A stretch of 59,889 bases of DNA from Anaerolineae bacterium (GTDB taxonomy: Bacteria; Chloroflexota; Anaerolineae; Aggregatilineales; Ch27): assembly GCA_013178165.1 (NCBI GenBank), contig JABLXG010000014.1, positions 1 through 59,889 on the forward strand, read 5' to 3'. Below the pieces are notes generated by a model. It ran no database searches and was not told the DNA's origin. It worked only from the letters and a program-made list of their open reading frames with translations. The translations under genes and the position numbers were made by a program. Every line of letters begins with the position of its first letter. Position 1 is the first letter of the stretch. Shown here piece by piece: positions 41,848-50,930 of this stretch.

Positions 41848-43840
41848 TCAGCCGCCCAGCGAAACGCCGGTCTGCAGTTCGCCGCTGGTCAGCTGCGCGG
41901 CAATGGTCGCCAGCTCTTCCTTGACCGCCTCCGGCACTACATCGGCAAAGTCATGGAAGTCCGCCAGTCCCACCGGGCCATAGAAGTTGCCCGTCGGCGG
42001 GTTGCCTGCCGCGATCTGCGTCACGATTTCGTCGATGCCGACCGGGATCAGCTTCATCGCGCTGGAGACCAGGCAGGCGTGTGCTTCCGGCAGCGTCTCC
42101 CACTGGTCGGTATCCACCCCGATGCAGTACAGCGGCTTCTCCGCCGTCGTCCGGTTGGCTACCTCGGTCAGACCGCCGTTGCCGGTCTTCCCGCCCGCCG
42201 AGAAGATCACGTCCGCGCCCTGGTCAATCGCCTGAGCCGCTGTCGTCGCACCCCACTCCGGGTCGGTGAAGGCCACATCCAGCCCGCCCGGATGGAAGGT
42301 CGTGATCACGTTGATGTCCGGGTTGGTCGCCTTCGCCCCGGCCTCAAAGCCACGGGCGAACAGCACCACCGGTGGCACCAGGTCAGTGCCATACACCCCG
42401 GCGACCGTCCCGCTCTGGCTCAGCCGCGCCGCCAGCACACCCGCCAGGTACCCGGCCTGATCTTCGTGGACACCAGCCCGATCGCATTGGGCGGGGCATC
42501 CACGTAGAACTGGTCCACACCGATGAAGTAGACATCCGGATACTCCGCCGCGGCCTGTACCGTCGCCTCGCCCAGGGCAAAGCCCACCGTCACGATGACG
42601 TCATAACCGTTCTCGGCAAACTCAGCAATGTTGTTGGCGTAGTCGGTGCTGTCCTGGGTCTCGATGTAGTTGGCTTCCCCACCGATCTTTTCCACCACCG
42701 CCAGCACACCTTCCCAGGCGCTCTGGTTGAAGCTGCGGTCGTCTACCTCACCTACATCCGTTACCAGACCGATGCGCAGCGGGCGAAGCTCAACTTGCTC
42801 TTCCGCCGGGCCGCCCAGCGAAACGCCGGTCTGCAGTTCGCCGCTGGTCAGTTGCTCAGCGATGGTCGCCAGCTCTTCCTTGACTGCCTCCGGCACCACA
42901 TCGGCAAAGTCATGGAAGTCCGCCAGTCCCACCGGGCCATAGAAGTTGCCCGTCGGCGGGTTGCCTTCCACATACTGATTGACAATCTCCTCAATGCCGA
43001 CCGGGATCAGCTTCATCGCGCTGGAGACCAGGCAGGCGTGTGCTTCCGGCAGCGTCTCCCACTGGTCGGTATCCACCCCGATGCAGTACAGCGGCCTCTC
43101 CGCCGTCGTCCGGTTGGCTACCTCGGTCAGACCGCCGTTGCCGGTCTTCCCACCCGCCGAGAAGATCACGTCCGCGCCCTGGTCAATCGCCTGGGCCGCT
43201 GTCGTCGCACCCCACTCCGGGTCGGTGAAGGCCACATCCAGCCCGCCCGGATGGAAGGTCGTGATCACGTTGATGTCCGGGTTGGTCGCCTTCGCCCCGG
43301 CTTCAAAGCCACGGGCGAACAGCACCACCGGTGGCACCAGGTCAGTGCCATACACCCCGGCGACCGTCCCGCTCTGGCTCAGCCGCGCCGCCAGCACACC
43401 CGCCAGGTACCCGGCCTGATCTTCGTGGAACACCAGCCCGGCAACATTCGGCAGCGCCTCCGCCTGGAACTGGTCCACACCGATGAAGTAGACATCCGGA
43501 TACTCCGCCGCGGCCTGTACCGTCGCCTCGCCCAGGGCGAAGCCCACCGTCACGATGATGTCGTAACCGTTCTCGGCAAACTCGGCAATGTTGTTGGCGT
43601 AGTCGGTGCTGCCTGGGTCTCGATGTAGTTGGCTTCCCCGCCATACTTCGCCGCTGCCGCCTGAACGCCTTCCCAGGCGCTCTGGTTGAAGCTGCGGTCA
43701 TCCACCTCGCCCACGTCTGTCACCAGACCGATGCGCAATCCATCCTGCGCAGCGGCCTTTGGCATCGCCGGGAACGCCGAAGTGACCAGCACCAGCAGAG
43801 CCAGTATTGCCAGAGACGTAAACAACGGCCGACGTCGCAT
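41848..43840 (-). pseudogene. Tandem BMP-BMP fusion gene, split by two 1-base deletions
   Basis: A signal peptide (FTSLAILALLVLVTSAFPAM) leads into two successive BMP (PnrA/TmpC-type purine-nucleoside-binding) domains, each opening with LRIGLVTDVGEVDDRSFNQS and ending QLTSGELQTGVSLGG, joined by a short linker (PAEEQVELRP). Two frameshifts interrupt it. In domain 1 near 43612, GAGACCCAGGCAGC lacks the A present in domain 2 (CCAGGACAGC). In domain 2 near 42465, GTGTCCACG lacks the T present in domain 1 (GTGTTCCACG). Restoring both bases makes 1995 nt, exactly 665 codons, so the intact protein was 664 residues. A good Shine-Dalgarno (GGGAGG) remains. Domains normally occur singly; no transporter genes are near. 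Either a recent pseudogene or assembly errors. Confidence 0.85.
41851..43740 (-). repeat. Two-copy tandem DNA repeat, unit about 959 bp
   Basis: The DNA of BMP domain 2 (41851-about 42780) is nearly identical to that of domain 1 (42810-about 43740), with offset 959 bases. The near identity at the nucleotide level, including long uninterrupted matches, indicates a recent duplication or gene conversion. Confidence 0.85.
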
Positions 43841-43880
43841 GTAGAACCTCCCTTTGTGGATTCATATAGTTTACATATGC

Positions 43881-43904
43881 CTCTTGGGACATATTCACCA
43901 AGAG
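43881..43904 (-). promoter_or_regulatory. Inverted repeat upstream of the BMP gene, possible operator
   Basis: CTCTTGG (43881-43887) and CCAAGAG (43898-43904) are a perfect 7-bp inverted repeat with a 10-base AT-rich spacer, 41 bases upstream of the BMP start. The AT-rich sequence between them and the start (TATGTAAACTATAT on the minus strand) probably holds the promoter, so this could be a regulator site. Confidence 0.45.
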
Positions 43905-43977
43905 TCTAGAGCCAAACAGAAGGGGCGTCAACCGACAGAAACGGTCAGGAACTGGCCTGCCATCACCTCCTTTCCAT

Positions 43978-45033
43978 TTATGAGAGCCGATCCACAGCAA
44001 AACGTATGGTAGCCGTCACGTCACCGGGCAACTGCAACGGTTGACCTACCGTAGCCAGTTCTGGTCGCACATAGCCCAACCCGATCCAGGCGCCGTCAGG
44101 CTGCTGTGCGACGCTGGTCAGGAGGCCTTGCCGGCGGCCGTCGACCGTCCACTCAGCGCCGGGTGTGGCCGCCCCGCTGAGCGTCACCGTAACCAGAGTG
44201 CGGGCCAGTTTGCCGCGGCTCTCCATCCGGGCAATGATCTCCTGTCCGGTATAGCAGCCTTTGTTGAAACTCACATCTGCCCACAGGCCAGCTTCCAGCG
44301 GTATGAATTCCTCGTTGAGTTCCGCCGGGCCAGGCAGACCCGCCTCCACCCGCAACAGCTCCCAGACAGCCAGGCCGGAAGCGCGAACGCTCTCTCTGCC
44401 CCCGGCCTGAAGCACAGTCTGCCACAGCTCAGCCGCCCGCGCCGCAGGCACAATCAGTCCGGCGGCTGGGACGCCCGGCGGATCAACAGCCACGATCAGC
44501 AGCTGATCGCTACCGAAGCGCGTTGCGTATACATGATGCAGCGCCAGATCCGGCAGATCAGGAGATAGCGACCGGGCAATCACCCAGGCCCGCGGACCGT
44601 ACAACACCAGCTGCGCCCATTCGCCGGTCACGTCGCGGATCTGCATCCGGTCACGAAAAAACACGTTACGCTGCAAATAGGCCGTCACCCGTGCCCCGCG
44701 CCCCGGGCCGGTGCGAACCAGCGTGCGCTCCTCATCCAGGTTATGTAGCACCAGCCGATCGATGATCCGCCCGATCGGCGTCGTCAGGACAGTTGCCCGT
44801 CCTGTCCCCGGTGGTAAATCAGCAACGGCGTTGGTGGAGATGCGGTTGAGAATCGCCAGCCGATCGCGATCGGTCAGTTCCAGACGGCCTTCATCCCGCC
44901 GGTCGACCAGGACCGCTGATTCCTGCGCCGCCCGGTACTCCGCGGCCAGATCACCGAAGTGCAACGGCGGCAAGGCTCCATCGCTGAACTCCGCTCCCTG
45001 GGCCGCCTGCAACGACTGCAAAGTATCCACCAC
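43978..45033 (-). CDS. YgfZ/GcvT-like tetrahydrofolate-binding protein
   Basis: 351 residues of the GcvT fold. The C-terminal signature SFNKGCYTGQEIIARMESRG (K-G-C-Y-x-G-Q-E) is the YgfZ family hallmark that distinguishes it from real glycine-cleavage T-protein. Other parts are LDRDRLAILNRIS-like (LTDRDRLAILNRIST) and ARVTAYLQRNVFFRDRMQI. In bacteria and mitochondria the family helps mature or repair Fe-S enzymes in a folate-dependent manner. It lies 46 bases after the second PBP gene on the same strand. Confidence 0.92.
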   Translation of the reverse strand: MVDTLQSLQAAQGAEFSDGALPPLHFGDLAAEYRAAQESAVLVDRRDEGRLELTDRDRLAILNRISTNAVADLPPGTGRATVLTTPIGRIIDRLVLHNLDEERTLVRTGPGRGARVTAYLQRNVFFRDRMQIRDVTGEWAQLVLYGPRAWVIARSLSPDLPDLALHHVYATRFGSDQLLIVAVDPPGVPAAGLIVPAARAAELWQTVLQAGGRESVRASGLAVWELLRVEAGLPGPAELNEEFIPLEAGLWADVSFNKGCYTGQEIIARMESRGKLARTLVTVTLSGAATPGAEWTVDGRRQGLLTSVAQQPDGAWIGLGYVRPELATVGQPLQLPGDVTATIRFAVDRLS

Positions 45034-45079
45034 GTTCCCTCCTGCGAATAGCAGGTCGCTGCCTCGCTCTCAGGCCCGG

Positions 45080-48064
45080 TTAGTCCAGGTCGCGGCGTAC
45101 CGTGAAGCTCACCCGCTCGCTGAGGACGCTATTGCCGGCAGCGTCAAAGGCTTCTGCCCACACACTATGCGATCCCAATGCGTCCAACACAAAGGAAGCC
45201 CTGAAGGGCGCTTCGCTGGCCGTGGCGATTGGTTCGCCATCGAAGTAGTAGACCACCTGCGTCACGCCCACGTTATCGGCATAGGCGACTCCCAGTTCCA
45301 GCACCGGATTCAGTCCTGAAACGCGGATTTCCGCCCCACCCTCCGGCACAGTTATGCTGACCTGCGGGGGCGTGTTGTCTACCGTTACCTGGATGATACT
45401 CTCCTGCACGGCCTGATCCGCCGCTACCACCGTCAGCCGCAGGCTGTACAGCCCCTCCAGGCCAGTCGTATCCCACTGACCGAGCAGCGCACCGCGCGCC
45501 GGGATGTAAACCCGTTCACCGATCTGCGTCCAATCGGTCGGGTTCAGCCCTGCGCCATAAGCAAGCTGGTAATATTCAAAGTTGGGCAGTGTGGCATTGC
45601 CACGCACCTCCACCACCCCGCGTACATAAGCCAGCGGATCCGGCTCCAGGATGGCCACTGGCCCCAGGATCGGCGGCAGGCCCACCACGTCATACTCCTC
45701 CGGCGGCCCCTGAATACCCTGTGCCGCGGCCCAGGCCTGCGCCTCTGGCGGATAGGTAAAGTACACCCGTTGCTCCACCAGATCGCGCGGCGTGCTGGCG
45801 GTAGCCCGGCGACCATTCTGGCGGTTAACCTCCACCATCTGGTAATACGTATCCTGGCGCACTGGCTGGGTTCCCTGAGCGAAGACCTCCGTTACTACAG
45901 GGCAATACCGGGTGGGCAGGAGACCGCTGATGGCGCAGACCTGTTGCTCCACAATGGTCGCTGGCCGCGGCCAATCCACCACCGGCAGGCCATCGCGCTC
46001 GACGGTATAGCGCAGAATCGCGTACCAGAGCGACGCCGGGCCGTTGCCTGCATCCAGTCCCACCGTCGGGCTGCGGTCAACATTGCCCAGCCACACCCCC
46101 ACGCTACGCTGCGGCGTATAACCGACCGCCCACAGGTCGCGTCCGTCCGCTGCCAGCCCGGCGTAAACGCCCGCCGGCCGGCCAATATCATACACGTTGG
46201 ACGCGCCAAACACGCGCGCCCGCAACCCGCGATCGCTAAGCATATGATTCATCAGGTAGGCCAGGGCTGGATCAAGGGTATCGCGGTGTTGCGGCTCATA
46301 GCTCCACAGCACCGCTCCCTGTGCATCAGTGATCTGCAGCACCATCACCGGATCCAGCGCCCGGAAACCGGGCGCTTCCAGCTCAACCGGGACGCGCGTT
46401 CCGACCATGTGGCCGCCATTGGCCAGCACGCTGAAGCTATACGTCAGGTCAAGCAACGTGGCCTCGCCGCCAGTGACAGCCAGCGATGAGTCATAGCTGG
46501 ATGGGCTGTCCCGCAGGGTAGTCAGGCCCATGCTATGCGCCGTCCGTACGACATTCGGTGCGCCGACCAGGTTCATCACCTGCGCCGCAGGCGGGGTGGC
46601 ATCGCGGATCAGCGCCTCGCGCAGGCTGATCGGCCCGGCATGGATGCCATTGCGGTTAGCTACCTCCAGAGGGGCCGACGCCTCGCCGATCGTCAGGGGC
46701 ACATCCAGGGTCATGGTCGCCGCTGTGTAGCCCTGCGAGAGCGCCGTCAGATAGATGTACGGGCGTAACATGCTGCCCGCTTCATAGGCGCGGGCGGCGG
46801 AGTCCAGCGCCCCACCCAGGCCCTCATTCCAGTAATCCACGCTGCCCACGTAGGCCAGCACTTCGCCAGTAGCCGAATCGATCACTACCGCCGCGCCGTT
46901 TGTCACCCCGTGAGCCAGCCCGATGTCTTCCGGGCGCATTGGCGGCAGATAGGCGGCAGCAACACAGGGATCGCCGATCGCGGTCGCATACACAAACGCC
47001 GGGTCCACGCCGCTCAGCCGGGTGATATGGGTCCGCAGAGCGCACTCCACCTGATACTGCAGTTCCAGATCAAGTGTGGTGGTGATCCGCAGGCCGCCTT
47101 CCGCGACCAACCGCGCTCCATCGTAACCGGCGTCCCGGAGAATCAACTCGGCCTGGCGGCGGGCCGCCAGCGCGTAGTGCGGGGCGACCACATCCGTCGG
47201 GGCCAGCGGGCGACTCACCTCCAGGCGGATGGCCGCCGCCTGAGCCTGATCAGGACCAATGAAAGCGTAGGCCGCCATCGAATCCAGCACCAGTTTCTGC
47301 CGTTCGAACGCAGCATCCGGCTGGTCAAACGGGTTGGCCAGCGGCTGCGCCGGGATGCCTGCCAGGAGCGCCGCCTCGCTCAGGGTCAACCCGGTGGCGC
47401 TTTTGCCCAGGTACAGGCGCGCAGCGGCGTCGATCCCGTACGCGCCATTGCCGTACAGGGCTGTGTTCAGGTACCAGGTCAGCAGTTCCTGGCGAGAATA
47501 GCGCCGCCGCAATTCCATGATCAGAATCGTATCTGTATAGGCGCGGTCAGGATGGCTGGCCGGCAACTCCGACAGAGGCATGATTACCTGCTGCGTCAGA
47601 TATTCCAGGATCGGATCGTGCAGGCTCATCTGCCCGAAGATCAGAGCATCCCACAGGGCATTCACCAGAGCCGGAAGGGTGAAGCCGGGACGCTCAAAAA
47701 AGCGACCATCCTCGATGGCCACCGTCGCCTGCCAGACGGCCGGCGGCAATTCCGGCAGCGACAACCAGGCGCTTTCGCCAGCCGGACGATCAGCGATCTG
47801 GTAGAGGATACGTTTCCCTTCCCTATCCAGAAGCAGCGAGGGCTGGCCGCCCACAGCCAACCGGGGAGCGCCCGGCTGATCAGGAACGGCCCTGGCGACA
47901 CTCAGGTAGAGATTAAGACCAGCCGCCCCGGCCACAATGATTACCAGCCCGATCAGCCCCACCACAAGCACCAGAACAGCAGCGCCGCCCAGCACAGGCG
48001 CGCCCGGCCCGCTGCGCTGGCGGCGTTGACGACGGCGGTGGATGATCTGCGCGACAGAATGCAC
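45080..48064 (-). CDS. Class A PBP homologue with a degenerate transpeptidase site
   Basis: 994 residues; one TM at about 22-55. The GT51 domain keeps IEDGRFF (Glu118) and the later WYLNTALYGNGAYGIDAAAR, but its motif III Lys/Glu pair is altered (RAYTD at 174-178, where the first PBP has RKIEE). In the transpeptidase domain the SxxK tetrad reads SMLR (Ser431, Arg434), the SxN motif reads DAT (488-490), and KTG(T) is replaced by GRPAGV (628-633). The surrounding fold (GGEATLLDLTYSFSVLANGG, LWAVGYTPQRSVGVWLGN) is intact. So it is expressed-looking but unlikely to cross-link. It ends in a beta domain similar to the first PBP's plus an Ig-like tail. First guess: a structural or regulatory partner. 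Confidence 0.88.
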   Translation of the reverse strand: MHSVAQIIHRRRQRRQRSGPGAPVLGGAAVLVLVVGLIGLVIIVAGAAGLNLYLSVARAVPDQPGAPRLAVGGQPSLLLDREGKRILYQIADRPAGESAWLSLPELPPAVWQATVAIEDGRFFERPGFTLPALVNALWDALIFGQMSLHDPILEYLTQQVIMPLSELPASHPDRAYTDTILIMELRRRYSRQELLTWYLNTALYGNGAYGIDAAARLYLGKSATGLTLSEAALLAGIPAQPLANPFDQPDAAFERQKLVLDSMAAYAFIGPDQAQAAAIRLEVSRPLAPTDVVAPHYALAARRQAELILRDAGYDGARLVAEGGLRITTTLDLELQYQVECALRTHITRLSGVDPAFVYATAIGDPCVAAAYLPPMRPEDIGLAHGVTNGAAVVIDSATGEVLAYVGSVDYWNEGLGGALDSAARAYEAGSMLRPYIYLTALSQGYTAATMTLDVPLTIGEASAPLEVANRNGIHAGPISLREALIRDATPPAAQVMNLVGAPNVVRTAHSMGLTTLRDSPSSYDSSLAVTGGEATLLDLTYSFSVLANGGHMVGTRVPVELEAPGFRALDPVMVLQITDAQGAVLWSYEPQHRDTLDPALAYLMNHMLSDRGLRARVFGASNVYDIGRPAGVYAGLAADGRDLWAVGYTPQRSVGVWLGNVDRSPTVGLDAGNGPASLWYAILRYTVERDGLPVVDWPRPATIVEQQVCAISGLLPTRYCPVVTEVFAQGTQPVRQDTYYQMVEVNRQNGRRATASTPRDLVEQRVYFTYPPEAQAWAAAQGIQGPPEEYDVVGLPPILGPVAILEPDPLAYVRGVVEVRGNATLPNFEYYQLAYGAGLNPTDWTQIGERVYIPARGALLGQWDTTGLEGLYSLRLTVVAADQAVQESIIQVTVDNTPPQVSITVPEGGAEIRVSGLNPVLELGVAYADNVGVTQVVYYFDGEPIATASEAPFRASFVLDALGSHSVWAEAFDAAGNSVLSERVSFTVRRDLD

Positions 48065-48306
48065 ACCTGCCTCCCCTGCGCTCAGGCCAGATGGATTACC
48101 GGGCCAGGCGCTATCTCTGCTGCAATCGGTCCCTCACGCCCGACCTGCATCGCGTCAGCGGCCAGCCCTCCGGATCACTCCCCGGCGGGCCTGTCAGGAC
48201 GCGGATACAACCCATTCTGCGCGGCCCTGGCCGGGAGACTCAGATGATCTCCCGGAAAATATCCTGCAGTCAGTGGCTTCCAGATGACTCTGGCCGTGAT
48301 GGCTGG
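48065..48306. other. Gap between the second PBP and the two-TM gene
   Basis: About 240 bases. A frame on the plus strand continues here but is antisense to the PBP gene. No gene, promoter or hairpin of note is recognised; the PBP promoter on the minus strand must lie here. Confidence 0.4.
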
Positions 48307-49572
48307 CTACTCGTCGGCCAGCGGGACCTTCAGGTACCACGCCAGCACGCGCGCTGCCGCACGCGCCAGCGACGGCCCCGCCTGCTCATCCGCCTGACGG
48401 CGTAGCGCCGCCAGCGACGGCATCACCGCCGGATCGGGCGGCAGCGGGGCTTCCCGGATTTCCTGGAAGATCGGCACATCGCCGTTCTCCAGCATCAGGG
48501 TAACCGTACGCTGATAGGCCAGGTGCCCGCGTCGGCGGGTGGCCGCCCCGCGCAATTGCACCCCGTGCACGCTGGCCAGGGAAGCGCGCTGGCGTCCATC
48601 AAACGCTTCCGGAGGAGCAAACGTAATCAGCCGTTCAGCCCGATCAAAGACAATCCGGCGCTCAAATTGCTGGTTCAGCCGGGCAAGCAGCACCACACCC
48701 AGCAGGCCAACCATGGTCAGGGCTACCCCGGCTATCACCAGGCCAAGCAGCGGATTGATCCCGGTAGAACCGCCGCGCAACAGCCAGATCACCCCCGCAA
48801 AAAAGGCTACCGTCAGCAGCCCCAGAAACGTGATCGCCGCTGAGGCGCGACCTGACTGAACGGGGATGGTCAACTGCAACCGATCCTGCCGATCACGCGT
48901 GAGTAGTGCCCCACCGCCCAGGCGCAGTGGCAGGCGGATATCTGCTGCGCTGTCCACCGTATAGACCGGCGGCGCAACCGGCGGAGTGATCACAGTCGCC
49001 GTCGCTGCGGCGGAAGAAGACGCGGGCGGCATCTCCGGCGCTATCACCACCGGAGCGACCGGCGCCGGAGTGACCGGCGTCGCCGGAGAAGGCCGAGGGC
49101 TGGCTGCTTCCTCTGGCAGGGAAGGCGGAGCGCTCACCGGCCGGGAGGCTGCCGCCGGGGCGGTTACTGCCTGACCGCCGACCGGACTCACCCGCACAAT
49201 CGCTGGCGGCTCCGGCTCTTCCGCCAGGAGCGGGCAGCCGGTCAGATCGGCCAGGGCGCGCGCCACATCATCGGCGGTGATCAGCATCCGCGAGTCTTCC
49301 CAGCGCACCAGACGCCGCCATGGCCCGCCGGGAGCCAGCGTGATTCCCACCGCCCAGCCGCCATCCCAGTGCACCTGTACCGCTTCCAGCCCATCGGCGC
49401 TGATGTGATCGCCCGGCGGCAGGTCTCGCCAGCGCCCGAACAGCGGATGATAATAGATCACCCCGGCGCGCACTTCGAGCACCGGGCGGCCGTCCGGCCC
49501 GTGCAACCGCCAGGTGCCCGGCCCGTAGTAAACGGTAAGCTGCTCATCAGCAGCAACGGCGCGGATGGTCAT
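48307..49572 (-). CDS. Two-TM protein of unknown function
   Basis: 421 residues. I do not recognise the family. A globular N-terminal region of about 115 residues (VYYGPGTWRLHGPDGRPVLE, HWDGGWAVGITLAPGGPWRR) is followed by an Ala/Pro/Ser-rich linker. Two TM segments (AITFLGLLTVAFFAGVIWLL and LLGLVIAGVALTMVGLLGVV) precede a C-terminal region with RRIVFDRAERLITFAPP, a fold reminiscent of a PH-like beta domain, and GHLAYQRTVTLMLENGD. It is the first gene of the minus-strand group leading to the second PBP. No signal peptide is present. Confidence 0.65.
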   Translation of the reverse strand: MTIRAVAADEQLTVYYGPGTWRLHGPDGRPVLEVRAGVIYYHPLFGRWRDLPPGDHISADGLEAVQVHWDGGWAVGITLAPGGPWRRLVRWEDSRMLITADDVARALADLTGCPLLAEEPEPPAIVRVSPVGGQAVTAPAAASRPVSAPPSLPEEAASPRPSPATPVTPAPVAPVVIAPEMPPASSSAAATATVITPPVAPPVYTVDSAADIRLPLRLGGGALLTRDRQDRLQLTIPVQSGRASAAITFLGLLTVAFFAGVIWLLRGGSTGINPLLGLVIAGVALTMVGLLGVVLLARLNQQFERRIVFDRAERLITFAPPEAFDGRQRASLASVHGVQLRGAATRRRGHLAYQRTVTLMLENGDVPIFQEIREAPLPPDPAVMPSLAALRRQADEQAGPSLARAAARVLAWYLKVPLADE

Positions 49573-50084
49573 GCCGTGCCTTCCTGCTCAGCGTTCTCCC
49601 AAGTTCTATCCACCTGGATCAGCAATAACTATAGCACACCTGCGCCTCACAGAACCGCCCGAAGGTAGTGTATGTACCGAAGTCGGTTGGAATAGAAAAG
49701 ACGCGAATCCGAAGTAAGGTTTTGATGCCAATCAACAAACGCACCAAGGATCGCGTCATGATAAGCATAGGAAAATCGAGCAGAGAATACAATACCTTTC
49801 AGGGTTTTACAGAAGGAGTTAGCCACTGTGGTGTGACGCGGCGTATCAATGCCCCATTGGAAGCCACTGTGGAGATGGGGGTTGCATCGGGGGTTACCAT
49901 GAACGCCGGGTGAAAGTCAGACAGCGGCAAGGCTAAGCGCAAGGTCAACGATGTGCGACACGTCATGCGCGGCAGCTTTCGCGCAATGGCCATCGCCGCC
50001 GCCAAATGGTCACGGGGTTTGGAGTGCGGTAACCCCATCACCTGATTTGAATTTCAACCGACAAGAATACACTCCCGGATTTCA
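49573..50084. other. Gap with no recognised gene, left of the IS1-like element
   Basis: About 510 bases. Two short frames exist (49668-49913 plus, 49799-50041 minus) but neither gives a protein I recognise. A plus-strand stretch near 49930-50043 reads KVNDVRHVMRGSFRAMAIAA and ends at a stop, which might be a gene remnant. Base composition is more AT-rich and less codon-like than the neighbours, suggesting a degraded accessory segment. Confidence 0.4.
50077..50084 (+). repeat. Target-site duplication, left
   Basis: GGATTTCA, identical to 50886-50893 on the other side of the IS1-like element. Confidence 0.9.
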
Positions 50085-50885
50085 GGGAGTGTCTAAAGGT
50101 AAAGATATGGGTAAAATGGGGGTATGAGCCAATGTCCATACTGTCACCGAACCGAACAGCAGGTCAAAGCGGGTCTGAATGCCTCAGGCAGCCAGCGCTA
50201 TCTGTGTAAGGCGTGCCGCCGCAAGTACACGCCCCAGCCGAATGACATCGGGTATCCAGCTGAAATACGGCGCCAGGCGCTGGAGATGTATGTTGATGGG
50301 CTGAACTTTCGGCGTATTGCGCGCCTGCTAAAAGTCAACCATCAAACGGTCGCCAACTGGGTCAAAGCCCACGCTGATCAATTGCCCGATCCGCCGCCGG
50401 CTCCTGCCGAGCCCATTGAGGTGGAAGAACTCGATGAGTTGTTCACCTTCGTTGAGCGTAAAAAAACGTCGTCTACGTGATCACCCAGGTCGACCGAGCC
50501 AGTCGCTGCATTGTCGGCTGGGATGTGGTCTGGGAAAGGAGCACAGAGGCGCTGCAAGCCATGCTCGACCGTAATCCTCAGGCCCGGCGGTATTTTCGGA
50601 CGACTTCTCAACCTATCACACACTGGTGTACTATCCCGGTCGTCATCAGGCCCTGACCGACAAGAGCCAGACCTATTCCGTTGAAGCGGACAATGCTGAA
50701 CTCCGTCACTATCTGGCGCGGCTGGCGCGTAAGTCGCGTTGCTTTTCTCGGTGCATTCACGCCCTCTGGCGTTCTATCAAGTTGTTTGTGTTTGCCTGGA
50801 ACCGCCGCCAGTTATTCAAACGCCAGTTCCCGGCTTACCCGGCTCACCTGAAAGATTTCGTGTATCCTTGAAATTAGACACTCCC
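50085..50885 (+). mobile_element. IS1-like element, copy 2, with 8-bp target duplication
   Basis: 801 bases. The ends GGGAGTGTCTAA (50085-50096) and TTAGACACTCCC (50874-50885) are perfect 12-bp inverted repeats. GGATTTCA is found directly outside both ends (50077-50084 and 50886-50893), an 8-bp target duplication, which is what IS1-family elements make. The element sits 15 bases upstream of the lacI-type gene's -35 box. The left flank also carries ACACTCCC, matching the last 8 bases of the right end. Confidence 0.92.
50124..50871 (+). pseudogene. IS1-family transposase (copy 2), two frame breaks
   Basis: Frame 1 (50124-50480) has the zinc ribbon CPYCHRTEQQVKAGLNASGS and YLCKACRRKYTPQP, then the HTH region VDGLNFRRIARLLKVNHQTV and the beginning of the DDE domain LDELFTFVERKK. 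At the A7 run 50460-50466 a -1 shift restores NVVYVITQVDRASRCIVGWD, aligned residue for residue with copy 1. A second -1 shift at a short T run near 50595 restores YFSDDFSTYHTLVYYPGR and the end KSQTYSVEADNAELRHYLAR. The A7 could be a programmed slippage site as in IS1, but two breaks make a dead copy likelier. Confidence 0.8.
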
Positions 50886-50893
50886 GGATTTCA
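50886..50893 (+). repeat. Target-site duplication, right
   Basis: GGATTTCA, identical to 50077-50084 on the other side of the IS1-like element. Confidence 0.9.
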
Positions 50894-50900
50894 ATATCAC

Positions 50901-50930
50901 TTGACAGCAAAATCGCATTCGTGCTAGCAT
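50901..50930 (+). promoter_or_regulatory. Promoter of the lacI-type gene
   Basis: TTGACA at 50901-50906 and TAGCAT at 50925-50930, 18 bases apart. The -10 is imperfect. It starts just after the IS1-like insertion and overlaps the 18-bp operator on its downstream side. Confidence 0.6.

Noticed and set aside
42372-43628. 418-codon frame on the plus strand across the BMP region
   Set aside because: Antisense to both BMP domains and itself repeated because the DNA is repeated; no recognisable protein motif.
46910-48247. 445-codon frame on the plus strand
   Set aside because: Antisense to the second PBP gene; no motif.
49668-50041. Possible small genes left of IS1-like copy 2
   Set aside because: Neither strand gives a recognisable protein or a convincing ribosome binding site; kept only as an unassigned degraded segment.
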